Positions 56,801-63,896 of a stretch of 64,000 nucleotides of DNA are shown here, piece by piece; the stretch's first letter is position 1; each line of letters starts with the position of its first letter. A model generated the notes under the pieces. The model was given only the letters and a program-made list of their open reading frames with translations, made no database searches and was not told the origin of the DNA. Source of the DNA: RDYJ01 sp034931405 (GTDB lineage Bacteria > Cyanobacteriota > Cyanobacteriia > Cyanobacteriales > Nostocaceae); NCBI RefSeq assembly GCF_034931405.1, contig NZ_JAYGHA010000001.1, forward strand, positions 284,688-348,687, written 5' to 3'. Made by a program: the position numbers and the translations under genes.

Positions 56801-56918
56801 TTAAAGCCACAAAAAAGCGCGGACCAGAAGTAAGAACCGATGTCTGTGCCGGTGAGACGTTGGGTATGTTTACAGGTACTTGTTCCATCCAGCATAAATG
56901 TTTGTATAGTTCCTGCAT
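53883..56918 (-). CDS. Large membrane protein with seven ~80-100 residue repeats
   Basis: A 1011-aa protein. Three hydrophobic helices lie in residues about 30-165 (RFFVALISGVILAFAFQLVL, IWTLVTVTIALFIACFLAV, LGLVIWGAYLLLLMWVS). Seven helical repeats follow (about 205-950), with a consensus YLR.TGKEELNP..I..DL..LL.DP and then RLS.FDRDTLV.LL..R.DLSESQVN.II. A Gln-rich coiled coil (QHEAQHQLEQVKHQAQRQ) and a final helix (WWLFATAFVSGIFAALGG) end it. The start could be ATG 56918 or 56888. It is not a known transporter fold. Function unknown; the repeats suggest a protein-binding rod. Confidence 0.72.
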   Translation of the reverse strand: MQELYKHLCWMEQVPVNIPNVSPAQTSVLTSGPRFFVALISGVILAFAFQLVLTNLSIAAGISYLGHPSESTAIETSGGTIRKIGTKLGIWTLVTVTIALFIACFLAVKLSLLILDPKLGAILGLVIWGAYLLLLMWVSTTTLGSLIGSVFHTAISSFQAIMGTATAALGAKTVNQQVVATAEAAASAVSRELGSAIAPASIRQNIEDYIEKLRPPEIDISQIRNEFKKLLSEPQFQGIANSSDIHNIDRQKFIDLVSSRSDLSKQEINRIANTLYDIWQQTLNQKEPVTEQLTKLMNDLKSLPAKQIKTDELNSKLDQLIAEIHSTQETEQKPGIVQQAISALMGIVLGRADLSDLDVEKIWHSLTTAREKVIEQVIEQPYHPIHADIENYLIHTPPWQLSQENIAQEFRDVIYDPAADPGTVRRELEKITQQDFVNILQTKGLLTQTQIQEIANQLVAVRDEVLIIVTAQEEREIVQDLQRRVESYLLVTPKADLTPEKIPENFQPLLADPEADYQTLSRRLAQVEREQMAEILLARNDIQEWELDQILDELEMQRDRVLIELLSIAKQLQYQTETLWLNVESYLRNTGKEELNPDAIRADLKKILEDPQGAIMVIQSRLSRFDRDTLVQLLNQRRDLSESQVNQIINVVEELWHSIQHTPQKIKEQYDSATATIADYLRNTGKEELNPEDIQRDFTQLFAHPKEGIVSLRHRLSHIDRDSLVKLLSQRQDLSESQVNQVIDSVQTSIKNIVRAPRRLATRTQQRVQTFQTYLQEYLRYSGKEELQPEGIKRDLELLLHDPRMGMESLSERLSHFDRETIITLLKIREDITDDEAAKIADNMILVREQFVKQVRGIQRRIQDIIEGIFASIRNYLNSLDRPELNYQGIKHDVRQLFEDPQAGFESLRDRLASFNRDTLVAILSSREDISEADVNRIIDQIEHARNTVLQRAEQLQHEAQHQLEQVKHQAQRQAEETRKAAANAAWWLFATAFVSGIFAALGGSIAVVLI

Positions 56919-57396
56919 GATTTCTAATTCCTGTTTCTTTCTAAGTTTAAATTTGGTTTAAATTAGCAAAATTTAGCAAAATAAATCTATGTCAATATCT
57001 AACTCATCCAGCTTTAAGAATCCAAAAATTAGGTTTTTATAGCATCCATCTTAAGTGAGAAATCTTATACAACGTTAGATAGAAGTTGATAGAATTATGA
57101 TTAGAAGAATGTAGAATTTAGAATTTAGAATTTAGAATTTAGAAATTATATTCTATTAAATCAATACCAGGCAGTTTTACTCCTGACTTCTGCTATATCC
57201 CCCTCTTTGGGTAGATTAATCCATATTCATAGCTTGATAATTATGGTCCATAAGAAGTGCTTCTAATTTGTAACCATAGGCATAAAATTGCTTGGTGTAT
57301 AGAAGCTACATTGAAGTTAAGCCTGAAATTATTTTGGACTTTGGTGCGAATAGAAGATTCAAAACCTCAAGCTTGATCAATTTAGGAGATAAAAAC
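56919..57396. other. Intergenic region before the Hli gene, with GAATTTA repeats
   Basis: A 478-base AT-rich gap containing four perfect GAATTTA heptamers (57114-57141). No other feature is recognised in it; it presumably holds the promoters of two divergent genes. Confidence 0.6.
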
Positions 57397-57597
57397 ATGG
57401 AAACTCGCTCATCTAGCGATATATCACCAGTTGCGAAAGCCTATAATGGTTTAGATCGAAATGCCTTTATTTTTGGCTGGAATCCTCAAGCTGAACTGTG
57501 GAATGGACGTTTAGCAATGATTGGATTTGTAGCCTATTTATTGTGGGATTTAGCTGGTTTTAGCGTTCTGCGTAACGTGTTACATTTTATGAGATAA
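57397..57597 (+). CDS. High-light-inducible (Hli/CAB-ELIP) protein
   Basis: A 66-aa single-helix protein with the chlorophyll-binding motif AELWNGRLAMIGFVAYLLWD. Hli proteins bind chlorophyll and carotenoid and protect photosystem assembly under light stress. The frame is open upstream to a GTG at 57292, but AGGAGAT is eight bases before ATG 57397 and gives the usual length. Thylakoid membrane location is inferred. Confidence 0.88.
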   Translation: METRSSSDISPVAKAYNGLDRNAFIFGWNPQAELWNGRLAMIGFVAYLLWDLAGFSVLRNVLHFMR

Positions 57598-57712
57598 AAC
57601 CAGCTTTGTTTTCTCTAAAGCAGAATTGGTTGAAATCATAGATTTCATCTAGTACACGGCGGCGTAAGTGAATGAACCGTTTTCAATCTCCGAAAAGTCT
57701 ATTCTGTTTTAA

Positions 57713-57747
57713 TTTTGACTTTTGACTTTTGACTTTTGACTTTTGAC
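57713..57747. repeat. STRR array, heptamer TTTTGAC
   Basis: Five perfect TTTTGAC units in the 434-base gap 57598-58031. Confidence 0.9.
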
Positions 57748-57763
57748 TTTCGCAAAGCGGTAC

Positions 57764-57842
57764 TAGACCTATCTGCAATTTCTCAATAGACATCGACCGA
57801 ATTTAAATTTTTCACCAGATGTCTAATTTAGAGATAGGTCTA
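57764..57842. repeat. Palindromic element with TAGACCTATCT ends, copy 1
   Basis: TAGACCTATCT (57764-57774) and AGATAGGTCTA (57832-57842) are exact inverted repeats bounding 79 bases. A related pair lies at 60307-60375, immediately after the chlD stop. Confidence 0.75.
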
Positions 57843-57969
57843 ATTTTTACTTAGATTTCATATCTGCGAACTGACAAGTCAGCGCTTCGCTATCGCTCCT
57901 CTAGTCATAGCCGCGATCGCTTTATCAGTCGCTTTGGGTAAGTGATAATATTTACCTCCGGCTGATTTT
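57832..57969 (-). pseudogene. Truncated duplicate of the chlD 3' end
   Basis: Bases 57892-57969 match 60402-60479, the end of chlD, at 77 of 78 positions. Translated on the minus strand the segment reads SAGGKYYHLPKATDKAIA, the end of ChlD. Homology continues to 57832 (37 bases matched to 60365-60401), interrupted by a 23-base insertion at 57869-57891. The rest of chlD is absent. It is a partial copy, in the same orientation as chlD, on the far side of the DUF262/HEPN cassette. Confidence 0.9.
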
Positions 57970-58031
57970 TATTACTAGCATTAGGATTTACAGAATTTAA
58001 GGATGTTTTAAGATTGATTTTGAGTACAAAT

Positions 58032-58580
58032 TCAAGTTGTTAATTGATATAGCTTTAACTCTTTTCTGGCATCAACATCAAATTTTAACCCGATCTCCAT
58101 TCCTGGGGTTGTTTTAATCTCAGGAATTGACTCACTATTAATACTCTCTATTGTAGCAATTTGACAGTATGAATCACCTACTAAAAATAAACTATCTCCG
58201 ACTGACAATAAATATTCTCCATCTGCGGTTAAAATTGCAGCTTGAGCTTTTTTAAACCACTCTGTAATTTTACCAACTTCTTGCGCTTGACCAATTAATT
58301 TTTTATTTTCAATAACTTGATAAGTTACTAATTCAGTTAGTGCTTGACACAAACTTTCAACAAAATCACATAATTCCAAGAGTTCCTTAGCAGATAACCG
58401 ATTATCTATATTTGTTCCATGTGCTGCATTGTTGCGATAACTAATTAATAAATCTAGTTCATCTGTCGCAAAGTTTTGATTTGCCCTAATTTCTTTCATG
58501 AAATACGTTATATCTCTATGCTTAATTACCCAACTCCAAGTATTATTAATACCTGCATCAGCGAACAATTTAATTAACAC
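58032..58580 (-). CDS. HEPN protein, C-terminal part after an in-frame stop
   Basis: A 182-aa reading in the same frame as 58596-59090 and separated from it only by the TAA at 58596-58598 plus five codons. It contains the HEPN catalytic R-x4-H motif (SYRNNAAHG, R49 and H54), the RNase-active signature of MAE_28990-like HEPN proteins. A GTG at 58580 could restart translation. Either the original gene is broken or the stop is read through. The C terminus holds a beta-rich tail. It forms a module with the DUF262 gene. Confidence 0.7.
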   Translation of the reverse strand: MLIKLFADAGINNTWSWVIKHRDITYFMKEIRANQNFATDELDLLISYRNNAAHGTNIDNRLSAKELLELCDFVESLCQALTELVTYQVIENKKLIGQAQEVGKITEWFKKAQAAILTADGEYLLSVGDSLFLVGDSYCQIATIESINSESIPEIKTTPGMEIGLKFDVDARKELKLYQLTT

Positions 58581-58595
58581 ACTCTCTCGTAAATT

Positions 58596-59090
58596 TTATT
58601 GATGGAATAGGAAAGCATCTGGCAACAATTTATAATTATCTTTACCAGTTTTTCCATCAAATAAACCCTGTACAACTTTTTCAATAGTCAGGTGGGAATA
58701 TCTTTTATTATCCTTGCCTTTATCTTCATCATCTTGCAGTTCTTGGAGTAGTCTCCCTACTCCATTTTTATGGGTTTTACGAATTGTACTGTCTAAGTTT
58801 GAATAATTTGGATATAATTCTGGTAAGAGAATTAACCAATCTCGAATTAATTTTTCTACAAAGGTTTCATAGATGGCATACAAGCGAGTTACAACAGCAC
58901 AGTGATCATAAAAACGCCAATTGCTTAATGCAGGGATATCTTGAAATATATTTCTGCGGATACTTTCTGTTTCTTCTTGAGGTAAAGAAACTTCTCCAAA
59001 AGCAATCTCTCGCATTTTTTCATTAGTTATAATAATGGAACGAATGGTAGAGATATTAGCCTTTACAGCCATAAGCGGATTCTGAAACAT
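58596..59090 (-). CDS. MAE_28990-like HEPN protein, N-terminal part
   Basis: A 164-aa reading that resembles the N-terminal half of MAE_28990/MAE_18760-like HEPN proteins (FYDHCAVVTRLYAIYETFVE, then LIRDWLILLPELYPNY). It ends LLPDAFLFHQ at a TAA, and the same frame continues with NLRESVLIKLFADAG. The two pieces together would be about 350 aa. The start lies six bases after the DUF262 stop, so they form an operon. Confidence 0.7.
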   Translation of the reverse strand: MFQNPLMAVKANISTIRSIIITNEKMREIAFGEVSLPQEETESIRRNIFQDIPALSNWRFYDHCAVVTRLYAIYETFVEKLIRDWLILLPELYPNYSNLDSTIRKTHKNGVGRLLQELQDDEDKGKDNKRYSHLTIEKVVQGLFDGKTGKDNYKLLPDAFLFHQ

Positions 59091-59096
59091 GGCTTT

Positions 59097-60278
59097 TTAT
59101 TCTGCTATTACTTGAGATAACATATCATCAAATAAACTGATTCTATTTTGAATATCAGACTTAGTTTTTCCACCTCCAGTAAATAGTCTTGATTGATCTT
59201 CCCTAAACAAAATTTTAGTTTTCTCAATAACTCTTGGCTTCCGTTCGAGTAAAATATCTACATCTACTAAATGTCTACTAAAACCAACCATTACAGCATC
59301 ATAATAAGCTTTATAAGCTCTATCCTTCCAAGTGTCAGACTGAGGATCAAAAGGTTGGAATAAGTTATCTCCATAAATTTGGTGAGATAGATTGATAGTT
59401 TGGAGAAAAATGTCTTTCAAAAATTTGATATCTTGGTCAGAAAATGATAGGCTTTTCATCATATATAAATCTAAAAATCCTTCCATACCTCTACTAAACT
59501 TATCAGTATTACGCAATGCAAAAAAACGCAGAATTAATTCTGCGTCCTCCATCTTTTTGTAGAGGTTATTTTTTTGAAGTTCTTCTTCATCATCAATAGG
59601 AATATTCCAAGCATCTGCAAAAATTTGATTACCTGCTAACTCTATCAATAACTGATTAAATTTACCATAAAACGAACAATTACGTATTTCCTGACGACTA
59701 AGTTCTACTCCCCCAGTGTTGATACGTGCAAAAGCAAGCTGTTTTAAAAACAGCGCATCTTCTGGACTAGATGTTGACTCTGTAATTAAAACTATAGTCG
59801 AGATAGAACGACGATCAATTCCTGCTTTAATATTGTCAGGAAGTTGATTATATGTACGTCCATTCAGTTCTGTCCAAAGTTCTAATCCTGTTAATTGCAG
59901 GCGATTTTCATAAAATTCTTTAAGAGCAGTAATTCTCTGTTGACCATCCATTACTTCATAAACATTATATTTCTTTTCATACAGAATAATTGGAGGCACA
60001 GGAATATTAATTAAAAAAGATTCTATCAGTTGAGATTGTTTTTTCTCGTCCCATCTATTTCTTCTTTGATAAAAAGGTCTAAGATCCATATAACCGGGTT
60101 TTTTTAACGCATCTACGAAAGCTGGTAGCTTTTCCCGGTTCATTTCCGTTAATATTCGTTGTTCACCCTTTTCATATTTATCATTTATTTCTTGGTCAGA
60201 CATAGTGATGTGGTTTAGAAATGGTGTTTTTTCCCACATCTTTTCTTCCGTTGGAGTTAGAAGTTGCATTGAGTACAT
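59097..60278 (-). CDS. DUF262 domain protein
   Basis: A 393-aa protein with a DUF262 (ParB/Srx-like) domain: RPFYQRRNRWDEKKQSQLIE, IPVPPIILY and EVMDGQQRITALK. The DGQQR (111-115) is the family nucleotide-binding/hydrolysis motif also found in GmrSD-type defence nucleases. No DUF1524 nuclease domain is obvious. It is followed directly by a HEPN gene, an RNase-type partner. The arrangement suggests a two-component defence or abortive-infection module. Intact reading frame, ATG start. Confidence 0.82.
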   Translation of the reverse strand: MYSMQLLTPTEEKMWEKTPFLNHITMSDQEINDKYEKGEQRILTEMNREKLPAFVDALKKPGYMDLRPFYQRRNRWDEKKQSQLIESFLINIPVPPIILYEKKYNVYEVMDGQQRITALKEFYENRLQLTGLELWTELNGRTYNQLPDNIKAGIDRRSISTIVLITESTSSPEDALFLKQLAFARINTGGVELSRQEIRNCSFYGKFNQLLIELAGNQIFADAWNIPIDDEEELQKNNLYKKMEDAELILRFFALRNTDKFSRGMEGFLDLYMMKSLSFSDQDIKFLKDIFLQTINLSHQIYGDNLFQPFDPQSDTWKDRAYKAYYDAVMVGFSRHLVDVDILLERKPRVIEKTKILFREDQSRLFTGGGKTKSDIQNRISLFDDMLSQVIAE

Positions 60279-60306
60279 TCTCCTTCAATGATGATAAAAA
60301 TAAATA

Positions 60307-60375
60307 AACCTATCTACAAATTAGCTCATAAACCTGATTAGTTAAGGGTTAAAACAGAATTTATAGATAGGTCTA
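60307..60375. repeat. Palindromic element with ACCTATCT/AGATAGGT ends, copy 2
   Basis: AACCTATCT (60307-60315) and AGATAGGTCTA (60365-60375) bound a 69-base segment ending four bases before the chlD stop codon. Related to the element at 57764-57842; the interiors differ. Confidence 0.65.
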
Positions 60376-60379
60376 ATGG

Positions 60380-62401
60380 CTATTTTGCTTTCATATCCGC
60401 GATCGCTCCTCTAGTCATAGCCGCGATCGCTTTATCAGTCGCTTTGGGTAGGTGATAATATTTACCTCCGGCTGATTTTGCCAATTCCTTGGCAAAGCCA
60501 GTTGATACAAACTTACTCTCCGTATCAATGACCAACAACTGCATCCCTGAAGCCCGAATTCTGCCAGCAATATCTAATAATTCGGCTTTGATATCTGGTT
60601 TTTCACCTGGTTCTATGGGTTCACCTAAAGAACGAGCCAGAGGAATATTACCGCGTCCATCAGTAATTGCCACAATGACAACTTGACCGATATCTCCCCC
60701 CATTTGGGCATTTACACCGACACGCACGGCTTGAGTTAAACCATGTGCCAGGGGAGAACCACCACCACAGGGTAATCTTTCTAAGCGATTTTTGGCTAAA
60801 GCAATGGAACGGGTAGGGGGTAATAAAACTTCCGCTTGTTCTCCTCTAAAAGGGATCAAAGATACTTGGTCACGATTTTGATAAGCCTCTGTCAAAAGCT
60901 GCATTACTGCACCCTTAGCAGATTGCATCCGATTTAAAGCCATTGAACCAGAAGCATCAACCACAAACACCACCAAAGCGCCGGCTTTTCTCACCAACCG
61001 CTTAGAACGGATATCTCCCTGTTCAACAATCACTTTTTTATCTGGTTGTCTAGCGCGGCGTGCTTTTTGATACGGGGCTGCGGCTCGCAATGTGGCATCT
61101 ACGGCTATTCTCCGGGCTTTACCTTTAGGAATCATCGGCTTGATGTACCGTCCCCTATCGTCTGAGAAGATAATACTGCGACTTCCAGATTTACCTTGAC
61201 GTTGTGCCATTTGGGTAAAATAAAGCACTTCTGGGTCAAGAATTACCCCTTCTGGATCAAAGATAAACTCTTCGGGAATGTCTGGGGGTTCTTGCTGTTC
61301 TTGTTCTTCTTCTTTTTCCTCTTCCTGTTCTTCCTCTTGTTCTTCGTCTGATTCCGATTCGTCTTGATTTTCTGGTGGTGGTGGGGGTGGTGGAGGTGGT
61401 TGGTCTGGGGGTGGTGTCTGGACTATCGTGGTTCTGGGAACTATCACCAATTCCACTGCGCGACGTAAATCTTCAGCGGTGACGGTATTACGTCCTTCTA
61501 AGGCTGCTGCGGCTTTGGCTACTCGCACCGCAAATAGTTCTGCACGATGTCCTTCTACACCCCCGCGAATGGCTTCACTGACGAGGTAGGTAATTTGTTC
61601 TGGGGTAATGGTGACTTCTTTTAACCATTCCCGTGCGAGGATGATTTGGGTTTTGAGGGAGTCTATGTCTTCGCTGTATTGTTGGAGAAATTCTGAAGGA
61701 GACTTAGAATAGGCGATCGCTTGTTCAACTGCTTGTACTCTTTGATCTATACCCAGAACTCCGTCTGCTGATAAGGCGATCGCTATTCTATCAAGTAAAT
61801 GCTCCCTTAACGCCCCTTCTTCCGGGTTATAAGTGGCGATAAACAACGGTTTGCAAGGATGTTGAAAACTTATCCCTTCCCGTTCAATTTGGTTACGTCC
61901 GTCCGATAATACAGATAACAGTTGATTACTAATTTGGTCATCTAATAAATTGATTTCATCAACATACAACACACCCCTGTTAGCTGTAGCCAGTAATCCC
62001 GGTTGAAAAATCGTATCACCTTGTTTAACCGACTGTTCCACATCCACAGAACCTAAAAGCCGGTCTTCTGTAATCCCCAGGGGAATTTGTAAAAAAGGTG
62101 CAGGGATAATTTCCGTTTCTATCTCCTGTCTTTCTTCAGCCAAGAGTTTATCATCCCATTCTTCTGGATGGTTGGGGTCACAGTTGCTAACGGAATCTTT
62201 AACAACTTCAATTGGTGGTAATAAGGCGTGAATAGCACGCGCCATCACAGATTTAGCCGTACCGCGACGACCTGCAATTACCACACCCCCCAAAACGGGA
62301 TCTACTGCTGTCAACAGCAAAGCTATCTTAATTGCTTCTTGACCAACTACAGCAGTCAGCGGAAAAGCAGTCATTGTCGGGGTAAGAGTAGGCGATCGCA
62401 T
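60380..62401 (-). CDS. chlD: Magnesium chelatase subunit D
   Basis: Subunit of the enzyme that inserts Mg2+ into protoporphyrin IX in chlorophyll synthesis, 673 aa. An AAA+ domain has GRRGTAKS (44-51) and VLYVDEINLLDDQI. A Pro-rich and Glu-rich linker lies around residues 335-370. The C-terminal von Willebrand A domain has the MIDAS motif DASGSMALN and later AITDGRGN. It binds ChlI and ChlH. ATG start in a HIP1-like site. Its 3' end is duplicated at 57832-57969. Confidence 0.95.
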   Translation of the reverse strand: MRSPTLTPTMTAFPLTAVVGQEAIKIALLLTAVDPVLGGVVIAGRRGTAKSVMARAIHALLPPIEVVKDSVSNCDPNHPEEWDDKLLAEERQEIETEIIPAPFLQIPLGITEDRLLGSVDVEQSVKQGDTIFQPGLLATANRGVLYVDEINLLDDQISNQLLSVLSDGRNQIEREGISFQHPCKPLFIATYNPEEGALREHLLDRIAIALSADGVLGIDQRVQAVEQAIAYSKSPSEFLQQYSEDIDSLKTQIILAREWLKEVTITPEQITYLVSEAIRGGVEGHRAELFAVRVAKAAAALEGRNTVTAEDLRRAVELVIVPRTTIVQTPPPDQPPPPPPPPPENQDESESDEEQEEEQEEEKEEEQEQQEPPDIPEEFIFDPEGVILDPEVLYFTQMAQRQGKSGSRSIIFSDDRGRYIKPMIPKGKARRIAVDATLRAAAPYQKARRARQPDKKVIVEQGDIRSKRLVRKAGALVVFVVDASGSMALNRMQSAKGAVMQLLTEAYQNRDQVSLIPFRGEQAEVLLPPTRSIALAKNRLERLPCGGGSPLAHGLTQAVRVGVNAQMGGDIGQVVIVAITDGRGNIPLARSLGEPIEPGEKPDIKAELLDIAGRIRASGMQLLVIDTESKFVSTGFAKELAKSAGGKYYHLPKATDKAIAAMTRGAIADMKAK

Positions 62402-62502
62402 TGTTTCCTTAATAGTTATTATAGTTTTAGCATAGCAATTTCTGGCACATTTTAGAATATATGTAATAGCAATTTGTGAAGGAGCAAGATATATGACTAC
62501 AA

Positions 62503-62605
62503 TTCAGGTGAGGCGATAAGATCCCCGACTTCTTTTATTTATTATCTCCATAAATGATAAATTGATCTGGTGAAGTCGGGGATCTAGATATCAACAATTG
62601 CTATA
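62503..62605. mobile_element. MITE-like palindromic element, copy 3
   Basis: AGATCCCCGACTTC (62519-62532) and GAAGTCGGGGATCT (62572-62585) bound a 67-base core that is the near-identical complement of copy 1. Conserved flanks extend it: TTCAGGTGAGGCGATAAG on the left (62503-62520) and GATATCAACAATTGCTATA on the right. The 370-base gap 62402-62771 has nothing else I can name. Confidence 0.8.
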
Positions 62606-62771
62606 ACTGAATACTGGCAATAATCACATTCAATTAATTAATGGAAAATTGATGGAAATGGTATCAAAAAGTAGGGTGAATGAAACCTGTTGGATGAAGT
62701 TATGGAAGGTACTTTTATGACCCAGATAGGTTGATGATTGAAATTCGTTGTGTTCTTCATTAAATACAAAG

Positions 62772-63050
62772 ATGGAAAAAATTTTAAAAGTCATTGACGA
62801 CGTAATTACAAACCCACCAATTCCTCACGAACCTTACAAGCAATCATTAAAAAATTGGGCAATGTATTGTTTACGGGATAGAGGTTTTATTGTTGTTTAT
62901 GACCAAAATGCTGATTTTGCGGTGCAATTTAAAAGCGGAGAAAAGCTGTATTTTAAAGTTTCTAATACTGCTGATGATTTAGATAGTAAAGTGAATTGGA
63001 TAGTTTGGGATGGTGCAGCTAAAAAAGTCAGCCTGATCCCGCAAATGTGA
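62772..63050 (+). CDS. Small cyanobacterial hypothetical protein
   Basis: A 92-aa soluble protein (MEKILKVIDDVITNPPIPHE, then DRGFIVVYDQNADFAVQFKS). The frame extends to TTG 62748, but ATG 62772 gives a natural start. The alternating beta-strand pattern in the second half suggests a small alpha/beta fold. No motif recognised. Confidence 0.55.
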   Translation: MEKILKVIDDVITNPPIPHEPYKQSLKNWAMYCLRDRGFIVVYDQNADFAVQFKSGEKLYFKVSNTADDLDSKVNWIVWDGAAKKVSLIPQM

Positions 63051-63059
63051 TCAATTATA

Positions 63060-63135
63060 GTAGGTTGGGTCCAAAGAAAGCGCCACCCAACAAACGTTTA
63101 TAAATGTTGGGTTTCCTAACGTCAACCCAACCTAC
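63060..63135. repeat. Compound palindrome with GTAGGTTGGGT ends
   Basis: GTAGGTTGGGT (63060-63070) pairs with ACCCAACCTAC (63125-63135). Within it ACCCAACA (63085-63092) pairs with TGTTGGGT (63105-63112). It lies between convergent genes and overlaps the stop of the methyltransferase. Confidence 0.85.
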
Positions 63136-63896
63136 ATAATTTTACTTTGTTTCGCAAATACTAGAAAATGCTGCTGCGGTAATGTATTTTTACTTTCCTG
63201 GAGAACTAAACCTACTGCTTGCATTTCTTTTTTGACTTGTTTTTGTGTCATTTTGTGCAAGCGTTTAATCATAATAAAGGGATTTTCACCCCGATATTCT
63301 ACTAAAACCACTCTCCCACCTGGTTTTAATGCTTTAACAATTTCTGTCATTACTTCTTGGGGATATGCTAATTCATGATAAGCATCAACCATGATTGCTA
63401 AATCTATGCTTTCTGGTGGTAAGTTAGGATTGGTTAAGGTTGCTAAAATTGGTTCAATATTATTGATGTTTTTTTCTTGTTTAAAATACTCAATAATCTC
63501 TAACATTTCTGGCTGAATATCAACTGCTAAAACCTTACCTTGTGGTAATAAAGGTGCTATTAAAAAACTTAAATAACCTGTACCAGCACCAATATCTGCA
63601 ACTACATCATCAGGTTTTAAATTGAGAAGATTGATAATTTTACTCGGTTTTTCTTCTGCTTCTCTGCTAGGTCTTTCTAACCAACCTGCACCTGTATATC
63701 CCATGACTTGAGCAATTTCTCGCCCCATGTAGTATTTACCGATACCATCAGGGCTGTGATTATGACGTTGTTCGTAAACTGTTGCGGTTTGAGAATTACT
63801 GTCAGCAAGGGTAGTGGGAGCAAAAAAGGCGATCGCTAATATAACAAGAATTACAGATAACCAGAAGAAAAAATTATTCTTTGAATCAGTATTCAT
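63132..63896 (-). CDS. Class I SAM-dependent methyltransferase with N-terminal signal or anchor
   Basis: A 254-aa protein: a hydrophobic N-terminal segment (FFFWLSVILVILAIAFFAPT) with ALADS-like cleavage context, then a class I methyltransferase with motif I VVADIGAGTGYLSF, VDAYHELAYP and GGRVVLVEYRGENP. A cytoplasmic cofactor with an exported-looking enzyme is unusual; the segment might be a membrane anchor with the domain in the cytoplasm. Substrate unknown. The 104 bases after it reach the window end without a gene. Confidence 0.78.
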   Translation of the reverse strand: MNTDSKNNFFFWLSVILVILAIAFFAPTTLADSNSQTATVYEQRHNHSPDGIGKYYMGREIAQVMGYTGAGWLERPSREAEEKPSKIINLLNLKPDDVVADIGAGTGYLSFLIAPLLPQGKVLAVDIQPEMLEIIEYFKQEKNINNIEPILATLTNPNLPPESIDLAIMVDAYHELAYPQEVMTEIVKALKPGGRVVLVEYRGENPFIMIKRLHKMTQKQVKKEMQAVGLVLQESKNTLPQQHFLVFAKQSKIM

